This document shows positions 44,825-54,470 of a DNA stretch of 64,000 nt, in pieces. The notes beneath the pieces are model-generated. The model saw only the letters and a program-made list of their open reading frames with translations, searched no databases and had not been told where the DNA came from. Origin of the DNA: Gammaproteobacteria bacterium (GTDB taxonomy: Bacteria > Pseudomonadota > Gammaproteobacteria > Arenicellales > UBA868); contig JAKUQR010000003.1 in assembly GCA_022450155.1 (NCBI GenBank), positions 62,001-126,000 on the forward strand. Reading direction: 5' to 3'. The position numbers and the translations under genes are program-made. Each line of letters begins with the position of its first letter. Position 1 is the stretch's first letter.

Positions 44825-46393
44825 GTGGCGGCCACAATTGACATACCCCAGATGTACAACGCGACCAACCACTTTATAGACCGGCATGCCGGCAAGACGT
44901 CCGGTGCCCGGGTTGCATACACGGACCATACAGGTGACTGGACATACCAGAAACTCGCCGCCATGGTCAATCAAGCCGGCCACGTGTTATCGAATCTGGG
45001 ACTGAAAGCGGAGCAGCGCATGCTGATGTGCATGACTGACTCTGTGTGGTTTCCCGCAGTGTTCTGGGGCGCCATTAAGATCGGTGCGGTGCCAGTTCCC
45101 GTCAATACGATGCTGACGGATGCTGACTACGCCTACATGCTGAATGATTCGTGCGCCCGAGTGCTGGTGGTATCCGAAAGCTTGTATCCAAAATTTGTAC
45201 CCCATATAGACGCTCAATCTTCTCTGGGAGAGGTGGTCATCGATGGTTCCGGAACCGATGGCCGGCCCAGTCTGTCAGTGCTGATGGAGTCGTTTGAAGC
45301 AGAGCTGCCCACCGCACCGACAAAGCGGGGGGATGCTGCGTTCTGGCTTTACACCTCCGGATCAACAGGGCAGCCTAAAGGTGTAGTTCACCGTCATTCA
45401 GATCTAGTCCAGACGGCCCGGTTATATGGTGACGGGATTTTGAAACTGGATAAGTCCGATGTCGCTTTTTCAGCAGCAAAGCTGTTTTTTGCGTATGGAT
45501 TAGGTAACGGCATGTCCTTCCCATTGCACGTGGGGTGCCGTACGGTTTTACTGGCTGATCGTCCGACTCCGGAAAGCGTGCTTTCTGTGATGAAGGATCA
45601 AGATGTCTCTATATTTTTTGGTGTACCGACACTTTACGGTGCGATACTCAGTGACAATGCCAACGATCGCAGCAAGGTGTCAGAACAACTTCGGCTTTGC
45701 GTGTCAGCCGGTGAAGCTCTGCCTGAGGAGATCGGCAAAGAATGGGAGAGGAGATTTGGCGTGCCAATTCTCGATGGTCTTGGCAGTACCGAACTACTGC
45801 ATATCTTTCTAAGCAATAGACCCGACGACGTTCGTTACGGCACTACCGGCCGGCCAGTTTCCGGGTATAAGTTGAGGATCGTTGATGAAGACGATATGGA
45901 TGTTTCAGCAGGCGAGATGGGTGAGCTGCTGGTGTCGGGCCCTTCCAGTGCTGTGTGTTACTGGGGGCAGCCGGAAAAATCTGCCCAGACCTTTCAGGGT
46001 GAGTGGACGCGTTCGGGGGATAAATATTACAAGGATCAACAGGACTACTATGTTTATTGCGGCAGAACCGACGACATGCTCAAGGTCGGCGGGATCTGGG
46101 TCTCTCCATTCGAAGTTGAGAGTGCGCTGATTGCGGATGAACGGGTTCTGGAGGTTGCGGTTATCGGTTACAAGGATGACCACGGTCTGGTCAAACCCAA
46201 GGCCTATGTTGTGCTCAAAGCGGGTGTTGAAAAAACAAGCGAGTTGGTGGAGGAACTCCAGGGCTTTGTGAAGGACCGTTTGGCACCGTTTAAATATCCC
46301 CGCAGAATCGATTTCATTGATGCATTACCCAAGACAGCTACCGGCAAGATACAGCGGTACAAGCTTCGACACCGGCATACAGATCAACCCTGA
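44825..46393 (+). CDS. Benzoate-CoA ligase family protein
   Basis: A 522-residue adenylate-forming ligase. The ATP loop YTSGSTGQPKGVVH (about 178-191), GLGSTELLHIF near 318 and the final Lys in PKTATGKIQR are intact. The N-terminus with YNATNHFIDRH and the VPVPVNTMLTDADY segment are typical of benzoate-CoA ligases. Placed head to head with the boxBC operon, it supplies the benzoyl-CoA those enzymes use. The start is a GTG with AGTAGGGCGAAG upstream. Related benzoates or heteroaryl acids could be alternative substrates. Confidence 0.88.
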   Translation: MAATIDIPQMYNATNHFIDRHAGKTSGARVAYTDHTGDWTYQKLAAMVNQAGHVLSNLGLKAEQRMLMCMTDSVWFPAVFWGAIKIGAVPVPVNTMLTDADYAYMLNDSCARVLVVSESLYPKFVPHIDAQSSLGEVVIDGSGTDGRPSLSVLMESFEAELPTAPTKRGDAAFWLYTSGSTGQPKGVVHRHSDLVQTARLYGDGILKLDKSDVAFSAAKLFFAYGLGNGMSFPLHVGCRTVLLADRPTPESVLSVMKDQDVSIFFGVPTLYGAILSDNANDRSKVSEQLRLCVSAGEALPEEIGKEWERRFGVPILDGLGSTELLHIFLSNRPDDVRYGTTGRPVSGYKLRIVDEDDMDVSAGEMGELLVSGPSSAVCYWGQPEKSAQTFQGEWTRSGDKYYKDQQDYYVYCGRTDDMLKVGGIWVSPFEVESALIADERVLEVAVIGYKDDHGLVKPKAYVVLKAGVEKTSELVEELQGFVKDRLAPFKYPRRIDFIDALPKTATGKIQRYKLRHRHTDQP

Positions 46394-46445
46394 ACAGTTG
46401 CTGCTCTATCTTGGTGGTTCTGATGGCGGCCTGGAGGCAAATTAG

Positions 46446-47234
46446 TTGAATTCAACAGGTCAGCTGGAGCACGTTCAAATCGATGGTTGTCGGCTTGAAT
46501 ATCTCTGGAGCTGCGGAGCCGTTGAACCATATCAGACGACGTTGGTCCTCCTGCATGAGGGGCTGGGCTGCGTCCGGAGTTGGCGTGATTTTCCGCAGGT
46601 GCTGGCGGCGTCGACAGGCCTCGCTGTGCTGGCCTATTCACGGGCCGGTTACGGGGGTTCCGGACCCGCTTCGCTGCCGAGACAGCCTAACTATATGCAT
46701 CACGAAGCGCTGGTTGTTCTGCCCGCCCTGCTTGAGAAACTCAATGTTGAGTCGCCCCTATTGATTGGCCACAGTGACGGCGCATCAATCGCGATCATCT
46801 ATGCCGGCAGTAATGAAAAAGAGATTCTACAAGGACTGGTACTCATGGCGCCGCACGTTTTCCATGAACAGGTTAGTCTGGCTGGAGTTAACCGGGCACG
46901 TTTGTTGTATCAGCATGCAGACCTACGGGACAAATTGATGCGCTATCACGGCAACCAGGTCGATGATGCTTTCTGGGGTTGGAACGATGTCTGGCGACTT
47001 CCCGACTTTCAGGATTGGAACATTGAGAACTCCCTGGACAATATCGACGTGCCCGTACTGGTGATTCAGGGAACGGATGACGAATACGGCTCAGTGGCAC
47101 AACTCGATGCGATCGAATCTCGGGTGCTCTCGGACATCGAACGTCACTTCCTGGAGAATGTCGGGCACTCGCCTCAACGCGAGCAGTCGGCGTTTGTACT
47201 GGATATGATCAACCGGTTGATCGGGCGTTTATGA
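46446..47234 (+). CDS. Alpha/beta hydrolase of the box cluster
   Basis: A 262-residue hydrolase-fold protein. I accept a TTG start because no ATG or GTG gives a full fold. The oxyanion segment is LLHEGLGCVRSW. The nucleophile is Ser110 in GHSDGAS. The probable Asp and His are in QGTDDEYG and VGHSPQRE. It follows the ligase gene by 52 bases. Such hydrolases are common in box gene clusters, where a role in hydrolysing stalled CoA thioesters has been suggested. The specificity is not known. Confidence 0.8.
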   Translation: MNSTGQLEHVQIDGCRLEYLWSCGAVEPYQTTLVLLHEGLGCVRSWRDFPQVLAASTGLAVLAYSRAGYGGSGPASLPRQPNYMHHEALVVLPALLEKLNVESPLLIGHSDGASIAIIYAGSNEKEILQGLVLMAPHVFHEQVSLAGVNRARLLYQHADLRDKLMRYHGNQVDDAFWGWNDVWRLPDFQDWNIENSLDNIDVPVLVIQGTDDEYGSVAQLDAIESRVLSDIERHFLENVGHSPQREQSAFVLDMINRLIGRL

Positions 47235-47299
47235 GTCACCGGGTAAGACAGTTATACGACCGTCGAGCGCTGCGCATCACCGACTGATTCAACAAGTCA

Positions 47300-47623
47300 A
47301 TGTGCGATAATAAGTTTCACCGGTGGCATGGGTCTGACCTTGAGTTGGCAATCAGGGTAGTAACCCGGGCAAAACGGTCAGAATTTGGTCAGATTCGCAA
47401 TGGTCGGCTCATTGTCAGAGTGTGTGCGTCACCGGTGTCAGGGAAAGCCAATACTGAACTGCTGAAGTTTCTGGCCGCTTCGTTCGGATGTTCACAACGC
47501 GATGTGAATTTACGCAGCGGAGTGCGAAGTCGTGAAAAGCGGGTACAGATCAAAGCGCCATCCCAGATACCCGAAATTCTCGATGGTTCGCTGAAGCGTT
47601 CTCAGGCAAAGGGTAATCGGTAA
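47300..47623 (+). CDS. DUF167/YggU family protein
   Basis: A 107-residue protein of the widespread DUF167 family. The diagnostic stretch VRVCASPVSGKANTELLKFL is followed by SGVRSREKRVQI. The family has no established function in bacteria. The usual partner genes (yggT, proC) are not adjacent. Confidence 0.82.
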   Translation: MCDNKFHRWHGSDLELAIRVVTRAKRSEFGQIRNGRLIVRVCASPVSGKANTELLKFLAASFGCSQRDVNLRSGVRSREKRVQIKAPSQIPEILDGSLKRSQAKGNR

Positions 47624-47710
47624 CGTGATCAGTGGTGAGACAGGCCATAACAAGTTTCTTAACAGCAGTTTAAGGTTCCACTGGTACGCGCCAATCCGCA
47701 CGTTGATGAA

Positions 47711-48808
47711 ATGAAAAAATCAATAATTCTAGCGTTGCTGATTGTTGTGGTCGTCGTTGGCTGGTTGCTGTCCGGTGTTTGGTGGAGTTCCGATCAATAT
47801 TCTGTAAATCAAGGTACAGGCTCGGGTGTTTCTACGTCGGCAGAACTGACTGAACCGGCATTACCTCGGGTACGTGTGCGCAGTGTTGAGGCAAAACGTG
47901 TACCACTGGAGATTATTCTGCTGGGAACGACTGAGGCGAAGCGTAAGGTCAGACTTCGGGCACAGACCGCAGGTGTCGTCAAAGAGGTTCTTGCTGACAA
48001 AGGCCAGGTCGTACGCCAGGGAGATGTGCTCATAAAATTGGCAGCGGACGACCGGCTGGCACGGTTACGTCAGGCAAAGGCTCTGTTGGAACTGCGTCAG
48101 ACCGAGTTCGACGCCGCCGCTTCATTGTCAAAGAAAAACCTTCGATCACAGATCGCGTTGTCTGAGGCCAGGGCATTGTTGACCGCCGCCATGGCCAGTC
48201 TAGAAGGAATTAAAGTGGATATCGATAGAACCCGGATCCGGGCACCGTTTGATGGTGTCGTCGATCAAAGGTTTGTTGAACTCGGTGACTACATGAAAGT
48301 GGGAGAGCCTGTTGCGACGATCCTCGATCTTTCAACCATAGTCGTCGCCGGAGATGTTTCTGAGCACAATGTGTCGAAGATTAAACCGGGTCTTTCAGGA
48401 CATGCGGTGCTTGTGGATAAGCGCGAACTTGATGGAAAGATCACCTATGTCGCGCGCTCCAGCAGTGCATCTACCCGGACATTCCGAGTGGAACTGGAGG
48501 TGCCTAATCCTGACTACAGCGTGGCTGAAGGTATTACTGCAAAGATCACGCTGCTGGTCGGTGAGACTGTCGCGCACCGGCTATCTCTTGCCGTGCTGAC
48601 GCTGAGTGACGAGGGGGTGATGGGGATCAAGGTGGTTAACGCGGACAATGTCGTCGAGTTTCTTCCCGTGACTCTGGTTGCTGATACGCCCGAGGGCACC
48701 TGGCTTGGCGGTCTGCCAAAAAAGCTAGAACTGATCAGCGTTGGGCATGAGTTCGTAAAAAAGGGCCAGAAGGTCATTGCTGTTCCCGAGCAGAAGGCGC
48801 AAGACTGA
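47711..48808 (+). CDS. RND efflux periplasmic adaptor (HlyD/MFP family)
   Basis: A 365-residue adaptor with one N-terminal membrane anchor (about 4-24). The lipoyl-like half KVRLRAQTAGVVKEVLADKG near 77, a short helical hairpin (about 114-170), and the second half TRIRAPFDGVVDQRFVELGD follow. It links an inner-membrane RND pump to an outer-membrane channel. It is four bases before the pump gene. No outer-membrane factor is encoded nearby, so TolC from elsewhere is expected. Confidence 0.9.
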   Translation: MKKSIILALLIVVVVVGWLLSGVWWSSDQYSVNQGTGSGVSTSAELTEPALPRVRVRSVEAKRVPLEIILLGTTEAKRKVRLRAQTAGVVKEVLADKGQVVRQGDVLIKLAADDRLARLRQAKALLELRQTEFDAAASLSKKNLRSQIALSEARALLTAAMASLEGIKVDIDRTRIRAPFDGVVDQRFVELGDYMKVGEPVATILDLSTIVVAGDVSEHNVSKIKPGLSGHAVLVDKRELDGKITYVARSSSASTRTFRVELEVPNPDYSVAEGITAKITLLVGETVAHRLSLAVLTLSDEGVMGIKVVNADNVVEFLPVTLVADTPEGTWLGGLPKKLELISVGHEFVKKGQKVIAVPEQKAQD

Positions 48809-48812
48809 ATAG

Positions 48813-51800
48813 ATGACTGCCTTGATTGATCATGCTGTTGGTCGTTCCCGTACAGTGCTGGCGACTCTGGTCTTTATCCTGATTGCGGGATCGTTCGCCT
48901 ACCGCGATATTCCTAAAGAGTCTCAGCCTGATATCAGCATACCCATAATTTATGTGACTGTCAGCCACGATGGCATTTCCCCAGAAGATGCTGAACGCCT
49001 CATTATCCGCCCACTTGAACAGGAGTTGCGCGGAATAGAAGGTATTAAGGAGATGCGCTCGACCGGTTATGAAGGCGGTGCTAACGTTTTACTTGAATTT
49101 GAAGCAGGATTTGAAGCCGATACTGCTCTGCAGGATGTGCGCGAAAAGGTTGACGTTGCCAAGAGCAGTCTTCCAGCTGCGTCCGAAGATCCTGAGGTCC
49201 ACGAGGTTAATTTCAGCTTGTTCCCAGTCCTTGTTGTCATACTGTCGGGAGACGTACCAGATCGGACACTTTATCGCCTGGTACGCAAACTAAAGGATGA
49301 TCTGGAGGGCCTCTCTGCAGTTCTGGAGGCAAAAATTGCGGGCGAAAGAAAGGAGATGGTCGAGGTGCTTATCGACCCAGTTGCGCTGGAAAGTTACGGA
49401 CTGGATCCAGCAACAGCCGCCAACACCGTCCGTGGTTCAAACCTGCTGGTGGCAGCAGGTCTTCAGGACACGGGGCAGGGTCGTTTTTCGATCAAAGTGC
49501 CTGGCTTATTTGAGAGCGTTAAAGACATCATCGAACTGCCGGTAAAGGTTGATGGTGATTCGGTCGTTCGAGTCGGCAATATTGCAGAGGTTCGACGAAC
49601 TTTCAAAGATCCAGTGAGTTATGCACGGGTAAACGGCCGCCCATCAGTAGCTCTCGAAGTGTCTAAACGCTCTGGCGAAAATGTTATTGACACCATCGAA
49701 CGGATACGCGAAGTGGTTGAGGCGGAGCGGGCACGCTGGCCACAGGGTCTCCGCACAGCAGTGCATGTGACCTACTCACAGGATCGGTCCGATCATATAC
49801 GCACATTGCTGAATGACCTGCAGAATAGTATTGTCAGTGCGGTCATTCTGGTGATGGTTGTGGTGATAGCTGCGCTGGGTATTCGTACAGCGGGATTGGT
49901 GGGGATTGCCATACCCGGCTCATTCCTCACTGCTTTGCTGATTTTGTTTATCCTGGGCATTTCCTTGAACATGGTGGTGTTGTTCAGCCTGATCCTTGCG
50001 GTGGGTATGCTGGTTGATGGTGCTATTGTTGTAACCGAGTATGCAGACCGACAGATGATTGACGGTGCAACGCCCAGGGTGGCCTACACCGCTGCCTCTA
50101 AGAGAATGGCCTGGCCGATCATTGCGTCGACGGCAACGACACTGGCAGCATTCTTGCCCTTAACCTTCTGGCCGGGTGTGGTGGGTGAATTTATGAAATA
50201 CCTGCCAATGACCGTGCTGATTACGCTGTCGGCATCGTTGCTGATGGCGCTGGTGTTTGTGCCTACTTTGGGTAGTCTTTTTGGTCGGGCCGGAAATACC
50301 AGTATTACCAGTCAGCGCATTGTGCAGGCTGGTGAGCGCGGTGACCTGCAGACCATACCTGGATTTACGGGTGTTTACGCTCGGGTGCTTCGAAGCGCAT
50401 TATCCCACCCAACCAAGGTGCTGGTCGGATCGATCGTTGTGTTGATTTGCGCACAACTGGGTTACGCAACCTTCGGTTCTGGTGTCGAGTTTTTTCCGGA
50501 CGTCGAGCCGGATAATGCCAAGATTCAGGTCCGGGCCCGGGGCAATCTCTCACTGATTGAACAAAATGAGCTTATGCGCGAAGTTGAGGCGCGGGTCTTT
50601 GACATCGGCGGCGTAAAAACGTTTTATACACGCGTTGGTCGTGACGCCGACTCTGAACAAGCTGAGGACATAATCGGCAGCATATCGATGGAGTTTGCCG
50701 ACTGGAGAACCCGGGAGAAAGTCGCTCAGATCTTCGACAAGATCCGAAATCAAGTAGACGATCTCGCCGGTATTGTGATTGACCTTAGAAAAGAAGAAGG
50801 TGGCCCTCCGGTTGGCAAGCCTATCCAGATTCAGCTCGCCTCGCGTAACCCCGAACTGTTGATACCTGCGGCCGCGCGCGTTCGCAACAAATTAAACAGC
50901 ATGATAGGACTCAACAGTATAGAAGATTCACGACCATTGCCTGGTATCGATTGGGAGATCGTGGTCGATCGGGCACAAGCAGCGAAATACGGAGCAGACG
51001 TTGGTTCCGTGGGCAATATGATTCAGATGACGACGGTTGGTTACAAAATCGGTACTTATCGGCCGGACGACAGCAATGATGAGATCGATATTCGGACCCG
51101 TTTTCCCCAGGCGCACAGGACGATCAAAGAACTCAATCATGTACGACTGAATACACCAATGGGTGCTGTGCCCATATCCAACTTTGTAGTTCGACAAGCG
51201 AGAGAGAAAATCGGCACCATAAAACGGGTCGACGGACAGCGCGTAATTACGGTCCAGGCCGATGTCGACGATGGTGTTTTGGTTGATGACAAGCTGCGTG
51301 AACTCGAAGAGTGGCTTAAGGCGGCAGACTTTGATCAACGTATAGACGTCGCCTTCAAAGGTGAAGATGAAGAACAGGCCAAAGCGCGATCGTTCCTGGG
51401 GAAAGCCTTTGTGGTTGCATTGTTTGTGATGGCGGCCATTCTGATTACACAGTTCAACAGTTTCTACAGTGCTTTTCTGATTCTTTTTGCGGTCGCTATG
51501 TCAACCATAGGTGTATTTTTAGGATTACTGATCACCGGGTCACCCTTTGGAATTGTTATGAATGGAATTGGTGTGATCGCTCTCGCGGGCATAGTCGTGA
51601 ACAACAATATCGTTCTGATCGATACTTATGACAGATTAAAGGCCATTATTGCCGACCCCTTTGAAGCAGTTATGCGTACTGGGGTACAGCGACTCCGCCC
51701 GGTTCTATTGACCAGTGTCACGACGATACTCGGACTTTTGCCCATGGTGTTGGGCATCAATATAGATTTTCTTGCACGGGAAGTGACCTACGGTGCACCA

Positions 51801-51968
51801 TCGACTCAGTGGTGGCGACAGCTTTCCACCTCAATTGTGTTTGGCCTGGGTTTTGCGACTGTTCTTACTCTCATTGTGACCCCATGTGCTCTGATGCTTA
51901 AAGCGAATATTCACAAGTGGCGTCAGCATCGGAGCCGTCTTGGCGCGGATAAAACCGTCACTGCCTAG
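48813..51968 (+). CDS. RND family efflux permease (AcrB/MexF-like)
   Basis: A 1051-residue RND permease of normal length with two large periplasmic loops and 12 membrane helices. PDISIPIIYVTVSHDGISPED near 33 and the fourth-helix ILAVGMLVDGAIVVTEY near 400, with its proton-relay Asp, are typical. The C-terminal half repeats the pattern (GIVVNNNIVLIDTYDRL). Together with the adaptor it forms an exporter. Substrates cannot be inferred, but aromatic acids from the neighbouring box cluster are one possibility. Confidence 0.92.
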   Translation: MTALIDHAVGRSRTVLATLVFILIAGSFAYRDIPKESQPDISIPIIYVTVSHDGISPEDAERLIIRPLEQELRGIEGIKEMRSTGYEGGANVLLEFEAGFEADTALQDVREKVDVAKSSLPAASEDPEVHEVNFSLFPVLVVILSGDVPDRTLYRLVRKLKDDLEGLSAVLEAKIAGERKEMVEVLIDPVALESYGLDPATAANTVRGSNLLVAAGLQDTGQGRFSIKVPGLFESVKDIIELPVKVDGDSVVRVGNIAEVRRTFKDPVSYARVNGRPSVALEVSKRSGENVIDTIERIREVVEAERARWPQGLRTAVHVTYSQDRSDHIRTLLNDLQNSIVSAVILVMVVVIAALGIRTAGLVGIAIPGSFLTALLILFILGISLNMVVLFSLILAVGMLVDGAIVVTEYADRQMIDGATPRVAYTAASKRMAWPIIASTATTLAAFLPLTFWPGVVGEFMKYLPMTVLITLSASLLMALVFVPTLGSLFGRAGNTSITSQRIVQAGERGDLQTIPGFTGVYARVLRSALSHPTKVLVGSIVVLICAQLGYATFGSGVEFFPDVEPDNAKIQVRARGNLSLIEQNELMREVEARVFDIGGVKTFYTRVGRDADSEQAEDIIGSISMEFADWRTREKVAQIFDKIRNQVDDLAGIVIDLRKEEGGPPVGKPIQIQLASRNPELLIPAAARVRNKLNSMIGLNSIEDSRPLPGIDWEIVVDRAQAAKYGADVGSVGNMIQMTTVGYKIGTYRPDDSNDEIDIRTRFPQAHRTIKELNHVRLNTPMGAVPISNFVVRQAREKIGTIKRVDGQRVITVQADVDDGVLVDDKLRELEEWLKAADFDQRIDVAFKGEDEEQAKARSFLGKAFVVALFVMAAILITQFNSFYSAFLILFAVAMSTIGVFLGLLITGSPFGIVMNGIGVIALAGIVVNNNIVLIDTYDRLKAIIADPFEAVMRTGVQRLRPVLLTSVTTILGLLPMVLGINIDFLAREVTYGAPSTQWWRQLSTSIVFGLGFATVLTLIVTPCALMLKANIHKWRQHRSRLGADKTVTA

Positions 51969-51998
51969 TTGTCAGGTGTCGTTTTCCACAGGGTTAGA

Positions 51999-52442
51999 TT
52001 AAGTCTGGAGCTTAACCGGCACATCCGGAACCCACAGGTATCCATCGGAATCCAGCAGGTAGGCTTCCCTCAAACCATGCGGTTTGTCGGAGGCGCTTTG
52101 CAGCACGGTAAAATCTTGGGCAATCGCATGGGCCTGAGCCTTATCGGGGTCACAACCATGTAGCCTCAATTCAACAGCCCCCCCCCGGTGAGCCAGCTTC
52201 GCAAGTGTGGCATTCAACGGGTGGCTGTCGTAGGTATGATCTGCATGGATCATCCACTCGGCACCATATCCACGTACGACTGCGAAATCAGTATCGTGAT
52301 AGACGATGTCTGCACCCAGAACGTCGTGCTGAAAAATCAGGGCGCGTTCGAGGTTTGCTGAAATCAGATTGATGGTCAGTCCTTGTAGTGACTGACCATA
52401 CACATCTGCCGCCAGCCAAGGTTCCCCCTTACGTTTTTTCAT
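51999..52442 (-). CDS. VOC/glyoxalase-bleomycin resistance superfamily protein
   Basis: A 147-residue protein with a paired beta-alpha-beta-beta-beta fold pattern. Segments [20 protein letters not shown] and [16 protein letters not shown] match the vicinal-oxygen-chelate family. The start lies 14 bases inside the 3' end of glnS in another frame, so it is translated after glnS. Function unknown; resistance or a dioxygenase-like role are the family options. Confidence 0.75.
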   Translation of the reverse strand: MKKRKGEPWLAADVYGQSLQGLTINLISANLERALIFQHDVLGADIVYHDTDFAVVRGYGAEWMIHADHTYDSHPLNATLAKLAHRGGAVELRLHGCDPDKAQAHAIAQDFTVLQSASDKPHGLREAYLLDSDGYLWVPDVPVKLQT

Positions 52443-54123
52443 TGACGATAGTTTTGCCCCAGGAATCTCGGAGTTCGACGGTGCGGTTGAACACTAGATG
52501 AGAGGGTGTTGAATCTGAATCTACGCAAAAGTATCCGACCCTTTCGAACTGGAATGACTGTCCAGCTGTGGCGTCAATGAGCCCGGGCTCGACTTTGCTG
52601 TTGGTGATCACTGCCTTTGAGTCTGGGTTGAGTAGTTTGAGAAAGTCTTTGCTGTGATCCGCCAGCGGATTAGCATCCTGGAAAAGTCGATCATACTGGC
52701 GCACTTCGGCCTCTAAAGCATGTTGGGCCGATACCCAGTGCAGCGTGCCCTTGACCTTTCTGCCATCGGGAGCGCGACCACCTCGGCTTTCGGGGTCGTA
52801 ACTACAGCGCAGTTCTGAGATTTGACCCTCTGAGTTATGTATCACCGCCGTACAGGTTATGAAGTAGGCGTAACGCAGGCGTACTTCTCTGCCCGGTGCG
52901 AGACGAAAGAATTTTTTCGGCGCCTCTTCCATGAAGTCCTGTCGATCAATGTAGAGTTCGCGGCTGAAAGGGATCTGTCGACTGCCCATATCTGGATTAT
53001 TTGGGTGATTTTGAGCTTCGAACTGCTCGACTTGGCCTTGCGGATAGTTTTCGATCACTATTTTGAGCGGGTCCATAACAGCGAAGACACGCGGCGCATT
53101 TTTGTCAAGGTCTTCGCGGACGCAATTTTCCAGAACGCTGGCTTCGATTTGCTGTTCGTTTTTGGTCACACCGATGCGGGTACAGAAGTTTCGAATAGCG
53201 CGGGGTGTATAGCCCCGACGCCGCAGGCCTGAAAGAGTGGGCATTCTCGGGTCGTCCCAGCCGCTGACGCGATTCTCATCGACCAGTATCGTCAGCAGGC
53301 GCTTGCTCATAATCGTGTAGTCCAGCGACATCCTGGAGAACTCGATCTGACGAGGTCGTTTAGAAATCGTTACGTTATCGAGCACCCAGTCATAAAACGG
53401 CCTCTGATCTTCGAATTCAAGAGTACACAATGAGTGGGTAACGCCTTCGATCGTATCTGAAAGCGGGTGAGTGAAGCCATACATCGGATAGATACACCAG
53501 CGGTCTCCCGTATTGTGGTGGCCGCTGTGCCGGATACGGTATATCGTAGGATCTCGCATATGGATGTTGGGCGCAGCCATATCGATTTTTGCTCGGAGAA
53601 CATGCGAGCCGTCCGGGAAATCACCTGCGCGCATTCTTTCGAAAAGTTCCAGGTTCTCAGCCACGGACCGGTTACGATAAGGGCTGTCTGATCCTGGCTC
53701 AGTCAGAGTGCCCCGGGATGTGCGGATCTCTTCTGCGCTCAGACTACAGATGAAGGCTTTGCCATTCTCAGTGAGTTCGACTGCCCAGTCATAGAGTTGT
53801 GGGAAGTAATCCGACGCATGGGTCAGACGATCTTCCCAGTTGAATCCTAACCAGCGCACATCAGTTTTGATCGATTCGACATACTCCGGGCTTTCCTTAT
53901 CGGGGTTGGTATCGTCAAAACGCAAAAAGCAGCGACCCGCAAAGTCTTCGGCCAGACCGAAATTGAGACACATGGACTTTGCATGGCCGATGTGCAGATA
54001 ACCATTGGGTTCAGGTGGGAACCGGGTGACGATCCCGTCTGTATGATGCCCGTCGGTAATATCTGACTCAATGATCTGGCGGATGAAATTGGTTGGCGTT
54101 ACCGGTTTAGAAGTATCGTTCAT
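52429..54123 (-). CDS. glnS: Glutaminyl-tRNA synthetase
   Basis: A 564-residue class I synthetase. The HIGH motif is at 44-47 in YLHIGHAKS and the KMSKS-equivalent in [20 protein letters not shown] and [10 protein letters not shown] are GlnRS landmarks. It charges tRNA-Gln with glutamine. Its presence rather than GatCAB-dependent charging fits gamma- or betaproteobacteria. A candidate promoter lies upstream. Confidence 0.95.
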   Translation of the reverse strand: MNDTSKPVTPTNFIRQIIESDITDGHHTDGIVTRFPPEPNGYLHIGHAKSMCLNFGLAEDFAGRCFLRFDDTNPDKESPEYVESIKTDVRWLGFNWEDRLTHASDYFPQLYDWAVELTENGKAFICSLSAEEIRTSRGTLTEPGSDSPYRNRSVAENLELFERMRAGDFPDGSHVLRAKIDMAAPNIHMRDPTIYRIRHSGHHNTGDRWCIYPMYGFTHPLSDTIEGVTHSLCTLEFEDQRPFYDWVLDNVTISKRPRQIEFSRMSLDYTIMSKRLLTILVDENRVSGWDDPRMPTLSGLRRRGYTPRAIRNFCTRIGVTKNEQQIEASVLENCVREDLDKNAPRVFAVMDPLKIVIENYPQGQVEQFEAQNHPNNPDMGSRQIPFSRELYIDRQDFMEEAPKKFFRLAPGREVRLRYAYFITCTAVIHNSEGQISELRCSYDPESRGGRAPDGRKVKGTLHWVSAQHALEAEVRQYDRLFQDANPLADHSKDFLKLLNPDSKAVITNSKVEPGLIDATAGQSFQFERVGYFCVDSDSTPSHLVFNRTVELRDSWGKTIVNEKT

Positions 54124-54470
54124 GTTGATTTGTTTCGATCAATTCAGCGATGTGTGGCCGCTGCCTATCCCGTGAGCACAATATTTTACTCGTCATAGCG
54201 GACAACTTGTGATCTACCGTCGACGGGGCGTCGCAGGTTGGCAGCCCCGAATTCCAGCCCAAGCCGGATCAAGTAGCTGGGCAAAGGTCTCCGCTGGCGG
54301 ACCGTAAAATACAAAGTGCTGTTGATTCATCTCGTATTTCGTGCTACTGAATGTTCCCAGGTACTGGAAAAGCCACCGCATGGCCGGGCTGGAACCGGCC
54401 AAATGGGTCGTCGGAACGGGCTTTTGCCAGTGCAACAAGAAACCAAAAGAGGCAGGAAGGAGAACGTTAA
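54124..54470. other. 347-base divergent intergenic region between glnS and the EF-G paralogue
   Basis: I see no gene here. Short frames on either strand lack family character. It holds a candidate glnS promoter (54178-54205) and, at the right end, the ribosome site GGAG near 54459 for the EF-G-like gene. A CATGGCCGGGCTGGAACCGG stretch near 54380 is GC-rich with partial symmetry but no T-run. Confidence 0.6.
54178..54205 (-). promoter_or_regulatory. Candidate sigma-70 promoter for glnS
   Basis: On the minus strand, TTGTCC (54200-54205) and TATTGT (54178-54183) are separated by 16 bases, about 55 bases before the glnS ATG. Both hexamers are moderate matches. Confidence 0.4.
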